Positions 18,755 to 27,106 of a DNA stretch of 64,000 nt are shown here, piece after piece (position 1 is the first letter of the stretch; every line of letters starts with the position of its first letter). The position numbers and the translations under genes are program-made. Under the pieces are notes generated by a model. It did not search any database. It worked only from the letters and a program-made list of their open reading frames with translations, and had not been told where the DNA came from. The DNA is from Chitinophaga alhagiae (GTDB lineage: Bacteria > Bacteroidota > Bacteroidia > Chitinophagales > Chitinophagaceae), in contig NZ_QXMH01000001.1 of NCBI RefSeq assembly GCF_003568665.1, positions 248,001 to 312,000 of the forward strand. The letters are read 5' to 3'.

Positions 18755-19435
18755 ATGAAATTCACCTATTACGGCCATTCCAGCTTTGCTGTAGAGGTAA
18801 AAGGCAAGAAAATAGTTTTTGATCCGTTTATAACCCATAACGAGCTGGCCCGTTCAATAGATGTAGATCGCATTGCGGCGGATTATATTTTTGTTTCACA
18901 CGGCCATAGCGACCACGTGGGTGACCTGATGGCGCTGGCAAAGAGAACGGGCGCCACGGTGGTAGGCGCTTTTGAGCTGGTAGAATGGGTACGCAAGCAG
19001 GGGCATGAGCAGATCCACCCCATGAACACCGGGGGACAATGGGCGTTTGACTTCGGCACGGTGAAGTGCGTGGTAGCCCATCACTCCAGCGGCCTGCCTG
19101 ACGGCAGCTACGGCGGCAACCCGCTGGGTTTCATTTTCACTACAGACGAAGGTACTTTTTACTTTGCCGGGGATACGGCGCTCACCTTTGACATGGAGCT
19201 GATACCCCGCTGGGCCAAACTGGACTTTGCCGTGTTGCCCATAGGTGATAACTTCACCATGGGCGTAGAAGATGCCATTATTGCAGCAGAATTTATAGAA
19301 TGCGGCCGCATTGTAGGCGTACATTACGACACATTCGGCTATATCAAGATAAATAAAGCAGATGCCACCCGGAAGTTTGAGGCAGCGGGCCTTTCCCTGC
19401 TGCTGCCGGCTATCGGTGAAACAATTAACATCTAG
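18755..19435 (+). CDS. Metal-dependent hydrolase, UPF0173 / beta-lactamase fold
   Basis: 226 residues from the ATG at 18755 (MKFTYYGHSSF); an upstream in-frame start at 18719 would add 12 non-conserved residues overlapping the -7 box. The metal-binding motif is HGHSDHVGD, with more ligands at VAHHSSG, FAGDTALT and GVHYDTFGYI. The family is widespread and close to UlaG-like lactonases; physiological substrate unknown. Lies 45 bp before parA with no terminator between them, so read-through into the par genes is possible. Confidence 0.88.
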   Translation: MKFTYYGHSSFAVEVKGKKIVFDPFITHNELARSIDVDRIAADYIFVSHGHSDHVGDLMALAKRTGATVVGAFELVEWVRKQGHEQIHPMNTGGQWAFDFGTVKCVVAHHSSGLPDGSYGGNPLGFIFTTDEGTFYFAGDTALTFDMELIPRWAKLDFAVLPIGDNFTMGVEDAIIAAEFIECGRIVGVHYDTFGYIKINKADATRKFEAAGLSLLLPAIGETINI

Positions 19436-19480
19436 CAGGTCCTATTATCCTATTCAACCTTAGAATTTAAGACAGAAAAA

Positions 19481-20302
19481 ATGGCAAGAATCATTGCAAT
19501 CGCCAATCAGAAAGGGGGCGTGGGGAAAACCACCAGCGCTATTAACCTGGCCAGCAGCCTGGCGGTACTGGAGTACAAAACACTGCTGGTAGATGCCGAT
19601 CCTCAGGCCAACAGTACCACCGGGCTGGGCTTTGACCTCCGCAACATCCAGCAGAGCCTGTATGACTGTATGGTGAACGACGTGCAGGCGCGAGACGTGC
19701 TGCTGGAGTCAGACACCCCCAACCTGAAAGTATTGCCCTCCCACATAGACCTGGTAGGCGCGGAACTGGAGCTTATCAACCATCCCAACCGGGAAAGGGT
19801 GATGAAAAATGTGATAGATGCTGTTGCGGGAGACTATGATTTTGTTATTGTAGACTGCTCCCCTTCCCTGGGCCTGATCACAGTGAACGCCCTGGTGGCC
19901 TCCCATTCCGTGATCATTCCCGTACAGTGCGAGTTCTTTGCGCTGGAAGGCCTCGGTAAACTGCTCAATACCATCAAGATCGTACAAAGCCGGTTAAATA
20001 CAGACCTGGAAATAGAAGGCATCCTCATGACCATGTATGACGGCCGCCTGCGCCTGAGCAACCAGGTGGTGGACGAAGTGAAACAGCACTTTGAGGAAAG
20101 CGTGTTCAACACTATTATTCACCGCAACACCAAACTGGGTGAGGCGCCCAGCTTCGGCAAGTCAGTGATCATGTACGATGCCATGAGCACCGGCGCCATC
20201 AACTACCTGAACCTGGCGAAGGAAATCCTTCAAAAACATAACTTTACAAAGATCAAAACAGAAGATAAAATCCTAGCTATTAACGATGACCAATCCGAGT
20301 AA
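19481..20302 (+). CDS. parA: Chromosome-partitioning ATPase ParA/Soj
   Basis: 273 residues. Deviant Walker A KGGVGKTT at residues 11-18, [16 protein letters not shown], and [18 protein letters not shown] as Walker B. Chromosomal type, without the extra N-terminal DNA-binding domain of plasmid ParA. ParA forms ATP-dependent dimers on DNA that move ParB-parS complexes. The gene overlaps parB by 17 bp. No parS site of the usual TGTTNCACGTGNAACA form was seen in this window. Confidence 0.95.
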   Translation: MARIIAIANQKGGVGKTTSAINLASSLAVLEYKTLLVDADPQANSTTGLGFDLRNIQQSLYDCMVNDVQARDVLLESDTPNLKVLPSHIDLVGAELELINHPNRERVMKNVIDAVAGDYDFVIVDCSPSLGLITVNALVASHSVIIPVQCEFFALEGLGKLLNTIKIVQSRLNTDLEIEGILMTMYDGRLRLSNQVVDEVKQHFEESVFNTIIHRNTKLGEAPSFGKSVIMYDAMSTGAINYLNLAKEILQKHNFTKIKTEDKILAINDDQSE

Positions 20303-21203
20303 GAAAGAGGCGTTGGGGAAAGGCATCCGCTCGCTGCTGCAAAACATAGACACAGACCTGAAGCAAACCTCCGGCGCACTGGCCGAGCAGGTGGTAGCGC
20401 AGGCTACCGGCATAGAGCGCATTCCTTTGGACCTGATAGCGGTCAATCCGAAACAGCCGCGCAGGGACTTTGATGAACAGGCATTGCAGGAGCTGAGCCA
20501 GTCCATCAAGCTGCACGATATCATTCAGCCCATTACCGTGGCCAAGCTGGGCAAAAAGTACCAGCTGATAGCCGGGGAACGCCGTTTCCGCGCCAGCAAA
20601 ATGGCCGGGTTGAAAGACATTCCCGCTTACGTGCGCCTGGCTAACGACCAGGAACTGCTGGAACTGGCCCTGCTCGAAAACCTGCAGCGCGAAAACCTGA
20701 ACGCCATAGAGATAGCCCTCAGCTACAAACGCCTGATGGAAGAAGTATCTCTCACGCAGGAACAGGTGGCAGACCGCATGGGCAAAGAACGCAGCACCGT
20801 TACCAACTACATACGCCTGCTGAAACTGCCGCCAGACATCCAGGTGGCCGTTCGCAACGCCAAGCTGAGCATGGGCCACGCCCGCACCCTCATTGGTGTG
20901 GAAAACGTGGAAAAACAGCTCTACATTTTTGGCGAGATCATGAAAAACGGGCTTTCTGTACGCCAGACGGAAGAGCTGGTGCGGAAAGTGAACCATATAG
21001 ACAAGGGGAACGTAAAAAAGCCCGCCAAGAACACCCTGCCGCCGGCCTATCAGAAGATCCAGGACAACCTGGCCTCTCATTTTTCCACCAGGGTCAACCT
21101 GGAAAGAAGCAAGAACGGAAAAGGAAGCATCAGCATAGAGTTTTATTCAGACGAAGAACTGGACAGCATCCTGGAAAAATTATCATTATACGGTGAAAAA
21201 TAA
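20286..21203 (+). CDS. parB: Chromosome-partitioning protein ParB/Spo0J
   Basis: 305 residues. N-terminal ParB/Srx domain with the CTP-binding GERRFRAS motif and [14 protein letters not shown], central helix-turn-helix ([24 protein letters not shown], here described by its ends only: LTQEQVAD to NYIRLL) and a C-terminal dimerisation region. It binds parS and spreads as a CTP-dependent clamp. The N-terminal [13 protein letters not shown] segment is the usual ParA-contacting tail. Overlaps parA upstream and the DUF5683 gene by 11 bp downstream. Confidence 0.95.
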   Translation: MTNPSKKEALGKGIRSLLQNIDTDLKQTSGALAEQVVAQATGIERIPLDLIAVNPKQPRRDFDEQALQELSQSIKLHDIIQPITVAKLGKKYQLIAGERRFRASKMAGLKDIPAYVRLANDQELLELALLENLQRENLNAIEIALSYKRLMEEVSLTQEQVADRMGKERSTVTNYIRLLKLPPDIQVAVRNAKLSMGHARTLIGVENVEKQLYIFGEIMKNGLSVRQTEELVRKVNHIDKGNVKKPAKNTLPPAYQKIQDNLASHFSTRVNLERSKNGKGSISIEFYSDEELDSILEKLSLYGEK

Positions 21204-21873
21204 AACAGGGTACGTGCTTGTATATACCCTGTTGTGCCTGTTATTCTTACCCGCTATTACGAGCCATGCACAGGACACAACGGGCAACCGCATGATCAGG
21301 GATTCCCTTGCGCGCCGCCATGCAATGCCCGTTCAGCGAGACACCGTGATAGTGGACCCTACCGTGATAGACAGCCTCCCCGTTGATTACAAAGCACTGC
21401 ACAGCCCGCGAAAGGCCGCGTTTTACTCCGCCGTACTGCCGGGGCTGGGGCAGATATACAACCGCGAGTACTGGAAAGTGCCGTTGGTATACGCCGCGCT
21501 CGGCGTGAGCACCGGGGTGTTCATCTGGAACATGGACAAGTACAAGGAATTTCGGGATGCCTACCGCATGCGGAGAGCCAACCAGAACAACCCGGCCTAC
21601 GAAGACAAGTACCCGAACTATACCAATTCCGACCTGACATACCTGCGCGACGCTTACCGGCAGTACGTGGACTATTCCGTGCTGGTATTTGTGGCCGCGT
21701 ATGCCCTCAATATTGTGGATGCCACTGTATTTGCGCACCTCCGGCAGTTTGACATCAGTGATGACCTGAGCATCCGCATTTCACCCACCCTGCTGAACAA
21801 CCGCACCCCCGGCATTGGCCTGCGCCTCTCCCTGGGGCCCCGTAAGGCAAAGCCGGGATTGGCTTTCAGATAA
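21193..21873 (+). CDS. DUF5683 membrane protein
   Basis: 226 residues starting with GTG at 21193, inside the end of parB. Signal peptide or first membrane segment at residues 7-27 (ends SHAQD), a proline- and Asp-rich linker, then PRKAAFYSAVLPGLGQIYNREYWKVPL, a conserved patch of DUF5683 proteins, followed by two more hydrophobic segments near 97-112 and 155-172. The gene commonly sits between parB and dapB in Bacteroidota; no function is known. Translational coupling to parB is likely from the overlap. Confidence 0.85.
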   Translation: MKNKTGYVLVYTLLCLLFLPAITSHAQDTTGNRMIRDSLARRHAMPVQRDTVIVDPTVIDSLPVDYKALHSPRKAAFYSAVLPGLGQIYNREYWKVPLVYAALGVSTGVFIWNMDKYKEFRDAYRMRRANQNNPAYEDKYPNYTNSDLTYLRDAYRQYVDYSVLVFVAAYALNIVDATVFAHLRQFDISDDLSIRISPTLLNNRTPGIGLRLSLGPRKAKPGLAFR

Positions 21874-21892
21874 ATTCAGACACACAGATATT

Positions 21893-22609
21893 ATGAAGAT
21901 AGCATTAATAGGATACGGTAAAATGGGCAAAACCATTGAAGCGATTGCCCAGCACCGCGGCCACGAAATTGTACTCAGGATAGACATCAACAGCCCGCAC
22001 CTGCTTGAAAAGGAACACCTGCAGCAGGCAGACGTGGCCATTGAGTTCACCACGCCTGAAACCGCCTACCATAACATTCTGAAATGTTTTGCCGCCAACG
22101 TGCCCGTAGTATGCGGTACTACCGGCTGGCTGGAGCAGCTGCCCGCTGTAAAGGCCCAATGCCTGGAACAGCACCAGGCCTTCCTTTACGCCAGCAACTT
22201 CAGCGTGGGCGTGAACATCTTTTTTGAGCTGAACCGCCGGCTGGCGGAACTGATGGCTCCCCAGGGCGCATACAATGCCAGCATGGTGGAAGTACACCAC
22301 ACGCAGAAAAAAGACGCCCCCAGCGGTACCGCCATCACCCTGGCCGAGCAGATACTGGAAAAACTGCCCGCCAAAACCGGCTGGGTGAACGAAACCACGC
22401 AAGACCCCGCCCTGCTGGGCATTGTGTCTGAAAGAACAGACCCCGCCCCCGGCACCCATATTATTCAATACGACTCGCCTATAGACAGCATTACCATTAC
22501 CCATACCGCCCACTCCCGAGAAGGCTTTGCCGCCGGCGCTGTAACCGCCGCGGAGTGGCTGAAGGGCAAAAAGGGCATTTTCAGCATGAAAGACGTGCTC
22601 AGCCTGTAG
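21893..22609 (+). CDS. dapB: 4-hydroxy-tetrahydrodipicolinate reductase
   Basis: 238 residues from the ATG at 21893, chosen because MKIALIGYGKMG is the start of the NAD(P)-binding fold; a longer frame from 21815 lies inside the previous gene. Conserved CGTTGW, ASNFSVGVNIFF, and the substrate motif EVHHTQKKDAPSGTA are present. The enzyme makes tetrahydrodipicolinate in the lysine and meso-diaminopimelate pathway that feeds peptidoglycan. Nineteen bases downstream of DUF5683, so the last gene of the par cluster. Confidence 0.96.
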   Translation: MKIALIGYGKMGKTIEAIAQHRGHEIVLRIDINSPHLLEKEHLQQADVAIEFTTPETAYHNILKCFAANVPVVCGTTGWLEQLPAVKAQCLEQHQAFLYASNFSVGVNIFFELNRRLAELMAPQGAYNASMVEVHHTQKKDAPSGTAITLAEQILEKLPAKTGWVNETTQDPALLGIVSERTDPAPGTHIIQYDSPIDSITITHTAHSREGFAAGAVTAAEWLKGKKGIFSMKDVLSL

Positions 22610-22637
22610 CCAGCCCTTAAAGCAGCCGGTTTTTTGT

Positions 22638-22645
22638 TATATTTG
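22638..22645 (+). promoter_or_regulatory. -7 box of the Rrf2 gene
   Basis: TATATTTG fits TANNTTTG, 39 bp before the ATG. It gives a leader of about 30 bases. No clear -33 partner. Confidence 0.45.
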
Positions 22646-22684
22646 TATTTTGAGAGTGCAATTACAGAAGATCTATAACCAAAT

Positions 22685-23101
22685 ATGCTATCTAAAAAAA
22701 CACAGTACGCGTTTCACGCATTAATATACCTGGCAGAGAACGTTGATAAAGGCCCTATCCTCATTTCGGAGATAGCGGCTGAAAAGAACATTTCCATCAA
22801 ATTCCTGGAAAACATTCTGCTGGAGTTGAAAAATGCGGGTATTTTAGGCAGCAAAAAAGGTAAAGGCGGCGGTTACTACCTGATGCGCCCCCCCAAGGAA
22901 ATACCCATGGCGCGCATCATCAGGCTGCTGGACGGGCCTATTGCCCTGCTCCCCTGCGTAAGCCTCAACTATTATGAACGCTGTGAGAACTGCAAGAACG
23001 AGGCGGTTTGCGGGTTGCACGAAGTGATGAGCAAAGTGAGGGACGCCACGCTTAAATTACTGGAAAACAAGTCGTTAAAAGACATCCTGACCAGGGATTA
23101 A
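22685..23101 (+). CDS. Rrf2-family regulator with four cysteines
   Basis: 138 residues. N-terminal winged helix-turn-helix (MLSKKTQYAFHALIYLA, ISIKFLENILLELKNAGIL, and the wing KKGKGGGYYL). Cys 91, 100, 103 and 109 are spaced C-x8-C-x2-C-x5-C, compatible with an iron-sulfur cluster as in IscR/NsrR or with a zinc/redox site. The next genes on the same strand are cysH-cysD-cysN, and Rrf2 proteins such as CymR/CysR control cysteine synthesis, so a role in sulfur regulation is likely (inference). It is separated from cysH by its own terminator and nearly 1 kb. Confidence 0.88.
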   Translation: MLSKKTQYAFHALIYLAENVDKGPILISEIAAEKNISIKFLENILLELKNAGILGSKKGKGGGYYLMRPPKEIPMARIIRLLDGPIALLPCVSLNYYERCENCKNEAVCGLHEVMSKVRDATLKLLENKSLKDILTRD

Positions 23102-23125
23102 CGTTATTTTATATGGGTTATAAGC

Positions 23126-23155
23126 AGGGAAAGGCCGGTGGTCTTTCCCTTTTTT
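23126..23155 (+). terminator. Terminator of the Rrf2 gene
   Basis: Perfect 8-bp stem AGGGAAAG/CTTTCCCT (23126-23133 with 23143-23150) followed by a T6 run. Confidence 0.8.
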
Positions 23156-23251
23156 ATGGCAGTGATGCCCCTTTTCGTTAACACGGTCTGCCAACGCGGG
23201 CTCTTTAGCGCCCGCCATCATATTTCCTTCAAAAATACTCAGTTGTAGGTA

Positions 23252-23282
23252 TTGCACCCGCCTTACGGCTGCAGTACTTTTG
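23252..23282 (+). promoter_or_regulatory. Promoter of a candidate small RNA
   Basis: TTG at 23252-23254, a 20-bp spacer and TACTTTTG at 23275-23282 match both Bacteroidota promoter elements (TTG and TANNTTTG) with normal spacing. No protein-coding frame follows; instead a structured stretch ends in a strong terminator. Confidence 0.5.
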
Positions 23283-23288
23283 GTTCAG

Positions 23289-23482
23289 ACAATTACCGGA
23301 AGGTGATGGTTCCCGCCCCGCGAAAAAAAGGCCCGTGCCTTCACCCGCAAGGTGGGGTTTAATAATCTAAAGAAATGGTTGACCAATAGCATTCCGGGAA
23401 ATGTTAGTGTTTTTCAGGTTTAAAGATTTTTTTCGTTCCCCAGGAAAGTTGGCAAAAGCCCCGGATATTCCGGGGCTTTTTG
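23289..23482 (+). ncRNA. Candidate structured small RNA (about 190 nt)
   Basis: The segment lies between a two-element promoter and a strong intrinsic terminator (11-bp stem AAAAGCCCCGG/CCGGGGCTTTT at 23454-23464 and 23470-23480). It contains several local hairpins: AAGGC-CCGT-GCCTT at 23328-23341, CACC-CGCAA-GGTG at 23342-23354, and TGGT-TG-ACCA near 23376. A 9-bp long-range match pairs CGAAAAAAA (23321-23329) with TTTTTTTCG. No start codon with a reasonable reading frame is seen. I could not assign it to 6S RNA, tmRNA, RNase P, SRP RNA or a known riboswitch by eye. Exact 5' end is inferred from the -7 box. Confidence 0.45.
23454..23482 (+). terminator. Terminator of the candidate small RNA
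   Basis: Perfect 11-bp GC-rich stem with a 5-base loop ATATT and a terminal T5, orientation plus. Confidence 0.75.
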
Positions 23483-23651
23483 CTGCAAAATGGCCCGCAT
23501 CCACACCGTAACCAACACTTTACACCTCCAGGCCCCCGTCCCCTCAGCGGCCACCATTTCGCAACCATCTAATTCACAGCATATTACGGCCCTTCGAAAG
23601 CCACCCTTTCCAAAAATGAGCGGCCGGTCTTATAGTTTTGGTTGATCTATC

Positions 23652-23751
23652 ATCCTAGGGTTATCCTAGGGTTTTCTTAGGGTTATCTTAGCATTTTTAG
23701 TATTATAAACCCTAGCATGACCCTAAGATAACCTTAGGGTAACCATAGGTA
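23652..23751. repeat. TTAGGG/CCTAGGG inverted-repeat block
   Basis: Plus-strand units CCTAGGGTTAT, CCTAGGGTTTT and CTTAGGGTTATC (23654-23687) are followed after a short AT spacer by reverse-complement units ACCCTAG, ACCCTAAGATAACC and a last direct CTTAGGGTAACC. GGTTATCTTAG at 23681-23691 pairs exactly with CTAAGATAACC at 23723-23733, so the block can form a hairpin or cruciform. No coding capacity. Confidence 0.7.
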
Positions 23752-23790
23752 TATCCATATCAGGCAAAGGGAGCACCCTTTCCGGTCTAT

Positions 23791-23960
23791 CAGGAGATGC
23801 GCATCCGGCAAATGACCACCCCTTTTCACCCGGGCAAAGCCTACAGATATCCGTACCAGGAGATGCGCATCAGGCAAATGACCACCCCTTTTCACCCAGG
23901 CAAAGCCTACAGATATCCGTACCAGGAGATGCGCATCCGGCATATGACCGCCCCCCTCAC
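23791..23960. repeat. 66-bp tandem repeat, two full copies and a partial third
   Basis: Copies start at 23791, 23857 and 23923, each with caggagatgcgcatc. The first two differ at only 2 of 66 positions; the third diverges after about 25 bases. Because 66 is a multiple of three, the array leaves frames open on both strands, but those frames have no start signals or recognisable products. Each unit holds the palindrome GATGCGCATC and the half AGATATCC. The preceding 30 bp (23761-23790) look like an older degraded copy. Confidence 0.85.
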
Positions 23961-24049
23961 CAGCCATCCCCAAAAACACCCCCATCCCCTCATTTCCCAC
24001 TTTTTTTCCCCGCCGCATATTTTAGTCTATCTTTTTTATAGGATTTATG

Positions 24050-24074
24050 TATTTTTGTTATCCGGTAGAGGAAG
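24050..24074 (+). promoter_or_regulatory. cysHDN -7 box and ribosome site
   Basis: TATTTTTG (24050-24057) fits TANNTTTG. An unusually purine-rich AGAGGAAG (24067-24074) sits 6 bp before the cysH ATG, a better Shine-Dalgarno-like site than most genes here. Confidence 0.5.
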
Positions 24075-24080
24075 CATTAC

Positions 24081-24770
24081 ATGAAAGATTTAACAGGGCT
24101 CATTGCCCAGCAAACGGATATAGCCACGGGAATACGCATACTAACGGAAGAATTTCCGGGTGCAGTAGCCTTTTCCACTTCTTTTGGCCAGGAAGACCAG
24201 GTGCTGGCAGACATCATCTGGCGCAACCAGTTACCTGTTCGCGTATTTACGCTTGATACCGGCCGGCTCTTCCAGGAAACGTATGACCTTATGGACCTTA
24301 CCCGGGCCCGCTACAAACAGCCTTTCGAGATCTACTTCCCGGAAACGGCCGCTGTGGAGGCACTGGTGAAAGAAAAGGGCATGAACAGTTTTTATGAGTC
24401 TGTCGAAAACCGAAAGGAGTGCTGTCATATCAGGAAAGTGGTACCCCTCAACAGGGCGCTGCAAGGCACCAAGGTCTGGATAACCGGGCTGCGGGCCGAA
24501 CAGAGCGAGAACCGCCACAGCATGCCGGCACTGGAATGGGATGAAGCCCGCCAGCTTTACAAGTACAACCCCCTCATCCATTGGACGTTTGAAGAAATGA
24601 CCGCATACCTGCAGAAAAACAACGTGCCGTACAACCGGCTGCACGATAAAGGTTTTATCAGCATTGGCTGCGCTCCCTGTACCCGCGCCATAGAACCGGG
24701 AGAACATCCCCGAGCCGGCCGCTGGTGGTGGGAAAGCTCCCAGAAGGAATGCGGTTTGCACGCAAGTTGA
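24081..24770 (+). CDS. cysH: Adenylylsulfate/phosphoadenylylsulfate reductase
   Basis: 229 residues. The PP-loop-derived SFGQEDQVL opens the nucleotide site, FTLDTGRLF follows, and the catalytic Cys is at 224 (KECGLH). Cys114-Cys115 and Cys197-x2-Cys200 are the four ligands of the 4Fe-4S cluster found in APS-using reductases, so the substrate is more likely APS than PAPS (family knowledge plus the visible cysteines). It makes sulfite for cysteine synthesis. First gene of an operon with cysD 20 bp and cysN 17 bp further on. No APS kinase gene is nearby, which agrees with direct APS use. Confidence 0.94.
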   Translation: MKDLTGLIAQQTDIATGIRILTEEFPGAVAFSTSFGQEDQVLADIIWRNQLPVRVFTLDTGRLFQETYDLMDLTRARYKQPFEIYFPETAAVEALVKEKGMNSFYESVENRKECCHIRKVVPLNRALQGTKVWITGLRAEQSENRHSMPALEWDEARQLYKYNPLIHWTFEEMTAYLQKNNVPYNRLHDKGFISIGCAPCTRAIEPGEHPRAGRWWWESSQKECGLHAS

Positions 24771-24790
24771 TCAAAGTATAACATCATTAT

Positions 24791-25696
24791 ATGAGTAGTA
24801 TTCAATGGCAATTTCCGAGAGCGCTGGAAGATGAGGCCATCTACATCCTCCGCGAAACAGCCGCACAGTTTGAACGGCCTGCTATCCTCTTTTCAGGCGG
24901 GAAAGACTCTATTACCCTGGTACGCCTGGCCCAGAAGGCCTTTCACCCGGGCAAGATCCCCTTTCCCCTGCTGCATGTGGACACCGGCCACAACTTCCCG
25001 GAAACTATCCAGTTCCGTGACTGGCTGGTGGAATCACTCGGCCTGGACCTGATCGTTCGTAATGTGCAGGACAGCATTGACCAGGGCAAGGTAAAAGAAG
25101 AAACCGGCAAATATGCCAGCCGCAACGCCCTCCAGACGGTGACCCTGCTGGATGCAATAGAAGAGCTAAAGTTCGACGCCTGCATTGGCGGCGCCCGCCG
25201 CGATGAGGAAAAGGCCCGCGCCAAGGAAAGGATATTTTCCGTGCGTGACGAGTTCGGCCAGTGGAACGCCAAAATACAACGCCCCGAACTGTTCGATATG
25301 CTAAACGGCAAGATCAACATCGGCGAGAACGTAAGGGTGTTCCCCATCTCCAACTGGACGGAGCTGGACGTATGGAATTACATACGGGAAGAAAACCTGT
25401 CCATCCCCTCCATCTACTTCTCCCATGAAAGGGAGATCATTGAACGTGACGGGATGTACTGGCCCTACTCCGAGTTTCTCAACACCACCGAAGAAGAGGT
25501 GCCCTTCCGCTCCAAAGTACGCTTCCGTACGGTAGGCGATATGACCTGTACGGCCGCAGTGCTTTCCGAAGCAGATAAACTGGAAGACATCATCACCGAA
25601 ATACTGGCCGCCAAGATCTCCGAGAGGGGCGCCCGTATTGACGACAAACGCTCCGAAGCTGCCATGGAAAAACGCAAGCAGGCGGGGTATTTTTAA
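24791..25696 (+). CDS. cysD: Sulfate adenylyltransferase subunit 2
   Basis: 301 residues, normal size. PP-loop ATP pyrophosphatase motif FSGGKDSITLVRLA near residues 35-48, HVDTGHNFPETI, the conserved GGARRDEEKARAKERIFS, and the C-terminal RFRTVGDMTCT. It makes adenosine 5'-phosphosulfate from ATP and sulfate, driven by GTP hydrolysis in its partner CysN encoded next. Confidence 0.97.
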   Translation: MSSIQWQFPRALEDEAIYILRETAAQFERPAILFSGGKDSITLVRLAQKAFHPGKIPFPLLHVDTGHNFPETIQFRDWLVESLGLDLIVRNVQDSIDQGKVKEETGKYASRNALQTVTLLDAIEELKFDACIGGARRDEEKARAKERIFSVRDEFGQWNAKIQRPELFDMLNGKINIGENVRVFPISNWTELDVWNYIREENLSIPSIYFSHEREIIERDGMYWPYSEFLNTTEEEVPFRSKVRFRTVGDMTCTAAVLSEADKLEDIITEILAAKISERGARIDDKRSEAAMEKRKQAGYF

Positions 25697-25713
25697 GCAT
25701 ATAACAAGAGAAC

Positions 25714-26958
25714 ATGGACGTTTTACGTATAACCACCTCCGGTAGTGTTGACGATGGCAAAAGCACCCTCATAGGGCGCCTGCTGTACGATACCAAATCT
25801 ATCACGCAAGATAAAATGGAAGCCCTCCAGGCAGCCAGCAAACGCAAGGGGCTTGACTTTACAGACCTTTCCCTGCTGACGGACGGGCTGATCGCGGAAA
25901 GGGAACAGGGCATCACCATTGACGTGGCGCACATCTATTTTTCAACGCCTAACCGCAAGTACATTATCGCGGATACCCCGGGCCACTTTGAATATACCCG
26001 CAACATGGTAACCGGCGCTTCTACCGCGCAGGTATCGCTCATTCTTATAGATGCCCGCAAAGGCATTGTGGAACAGACCTACCGTCACTTCTTCATTGCC
26101 TGCATGCTGCGCATTCCGCACCTGGTAGTATGCATCAATAAAATGGACCTGGTGGAGTATGACGAAGCGCGCTTTTCCCAGATCGTGGAAGACTTCCAGC
26201 AACTGCTGAAAGGTTCTTTCTATGAAAATAAGACCGTGAAGTTTGTGCCTATTTCTTCGCTGTATGGCGAAAACGTGGTGACCAAAACGGAAAAGATCAG
26301 CTGGTACAAAGGCGGCCCCCTGCTGGAGTACCTGGAACAGATCACGTTTGACGAAAATGACCGCATACATCCCGCACGCTTCCCGGTGCAATACGTTATA
26401 CGGCCCAAAACCGAGCAACACCACGATTTCCGGGGCTTTGCCGGTAAAGTGGCCAGCGGCAGCTTCCACGTGGGCGCCGAGATCGTATCGCTGCCCAACG
26501 GCCAGCGCAGCAAGATCAAGACCATTGAAAAGTTTGAGCAGCAGCTGCCTTCCGCGCATGCGGGAGAAAGCGTAGTGATCACGCTGGAAGATGAAATAGA
26601 TATCAGCCGCGGCAACCTGCTGGTAACGCCGGATGCCGTTCCGGAAGGCCGCAAGGAAATTACCGCGCAGATCTGCTGGATGGACCAGCAGAAGCTCACC
26701 GCGGGTAAAACCTACCTGCTGCAGCATGGCGCCAACCGCATCAAGGTGAAGGTACAGCAGTTGCACAGCGTAACTGAAGTAACCACCAACCTGGTACAGG
26801 AAAAAACGGAGATGGGCCTGAACGACATCGGCAAAATAACGCTGAAAGCAGCGCAGCCCGTATTTGCAGATACCTACGCCGCCAACCCTGCCAACGGCAC
26901 GTTCATTCTGGTAGACGAGTTCAGCAACGCTACCGTGGCCGTGGGTTTTGTGGAGTAA
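25714..26958 (+). CDS. cysN: Sulfate adenylyltransferase subunit 1 (GTPase)
   Basis: 414 residues, elongation-factor-like. G1 GSVDDGKSTLIGRLL (residues about 10-24), G3 DTPGHFEY, G4 NKMDLVE, then two beta-barrel domains. It ends after the barrels and lacks the APS-kinase (CysC) domain fused to CysN in many bacteria. GTP hydrolysis by this subunit pulls APS synthesis by CysD. Last gene of the operon; a terminator lies 27 bp downstream. Confidence 0.97.
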   Translation: MDVLRITTSGSVDDGKSTLIGRLLYDTKSITQDKMEALQAASKRKGLDFTDLSLLTDGLIAEREQGITIDVAHIYFSTPNRKYIIADTPGHFEYTRNMVTGASTAQVSLILIDARKGIVEQTYRHFFIACMLRIPHLVVCINKMDLVEYDEARFSQIVEDFQQLLKGSFYENKTVKFVPISSLYGENVVTKTEKISWYKGGPLLEYLEQITFDENDRIHPARFPVQYVIRPKTEQHHDFRGFAGKVASGSFHVGAEIVSLPNGQRSKIKTIEKFEQQLPSAHAGESVVITLEDEIDISRGNLLVTPDAVPEGRKEITAQICWMDQQKLTAGKTYLLQHGANRIKVKVQQLHSVTEVTTNLVQEKTEMGLNDIGKITLKAAQPVFADTYAANPANGTFILVDEFSNATVAVGFVE

Positions 26959-26984
26959 CACCGCACATTTATCAACTGGAATAT

Positions 26985-27014
26985 AAAGCCGGAGGCACAT
27001 CGCTTCCGGCTTTT
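26985..27014 (+). terminator. Terminator of the cysHDN operon
   Basis: Twelve-pair stem (26985-26996 with 27002-27013, one G-T pair) built around AAAGCCGGA/TCCGGCTTT, then TTTT. Confidence 0.75.
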
Positions 27015-27106
27015 GCTGTAAGGCTGGCGTCCATGCCGCCAGGGATAAAGTTCACCGCTGCTTCTCTGGCGCAGCACCCGCCTTTATCTCCCACAGATGC
27101 CCTTGT

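Noticed and set aside
19435..22609. parS sites near parAB
   Set aside because: I looked for TGTTNCACGTGNAACA-type palindromes in this window and found none.
23289..23482. Assignment of the candidate RNA to a known class such as 6S RNA, SRP RNA, RNase P or a riboswitch
   Set aside because: I could not find the conserved blocks of any of these by reading; a covariance search is needed before naming it.
23791..23960. CRISPR array
   Set aside because: The repeats are directly adjacent with no unique spacers and no cas genes are nearby.
23734..24084. Open frames on both strands through the 66-bp repeat
   Set aside because: They stay open only because the repeat length is a multiple of three. 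No plausible start signal, no signal peptide or known motif.
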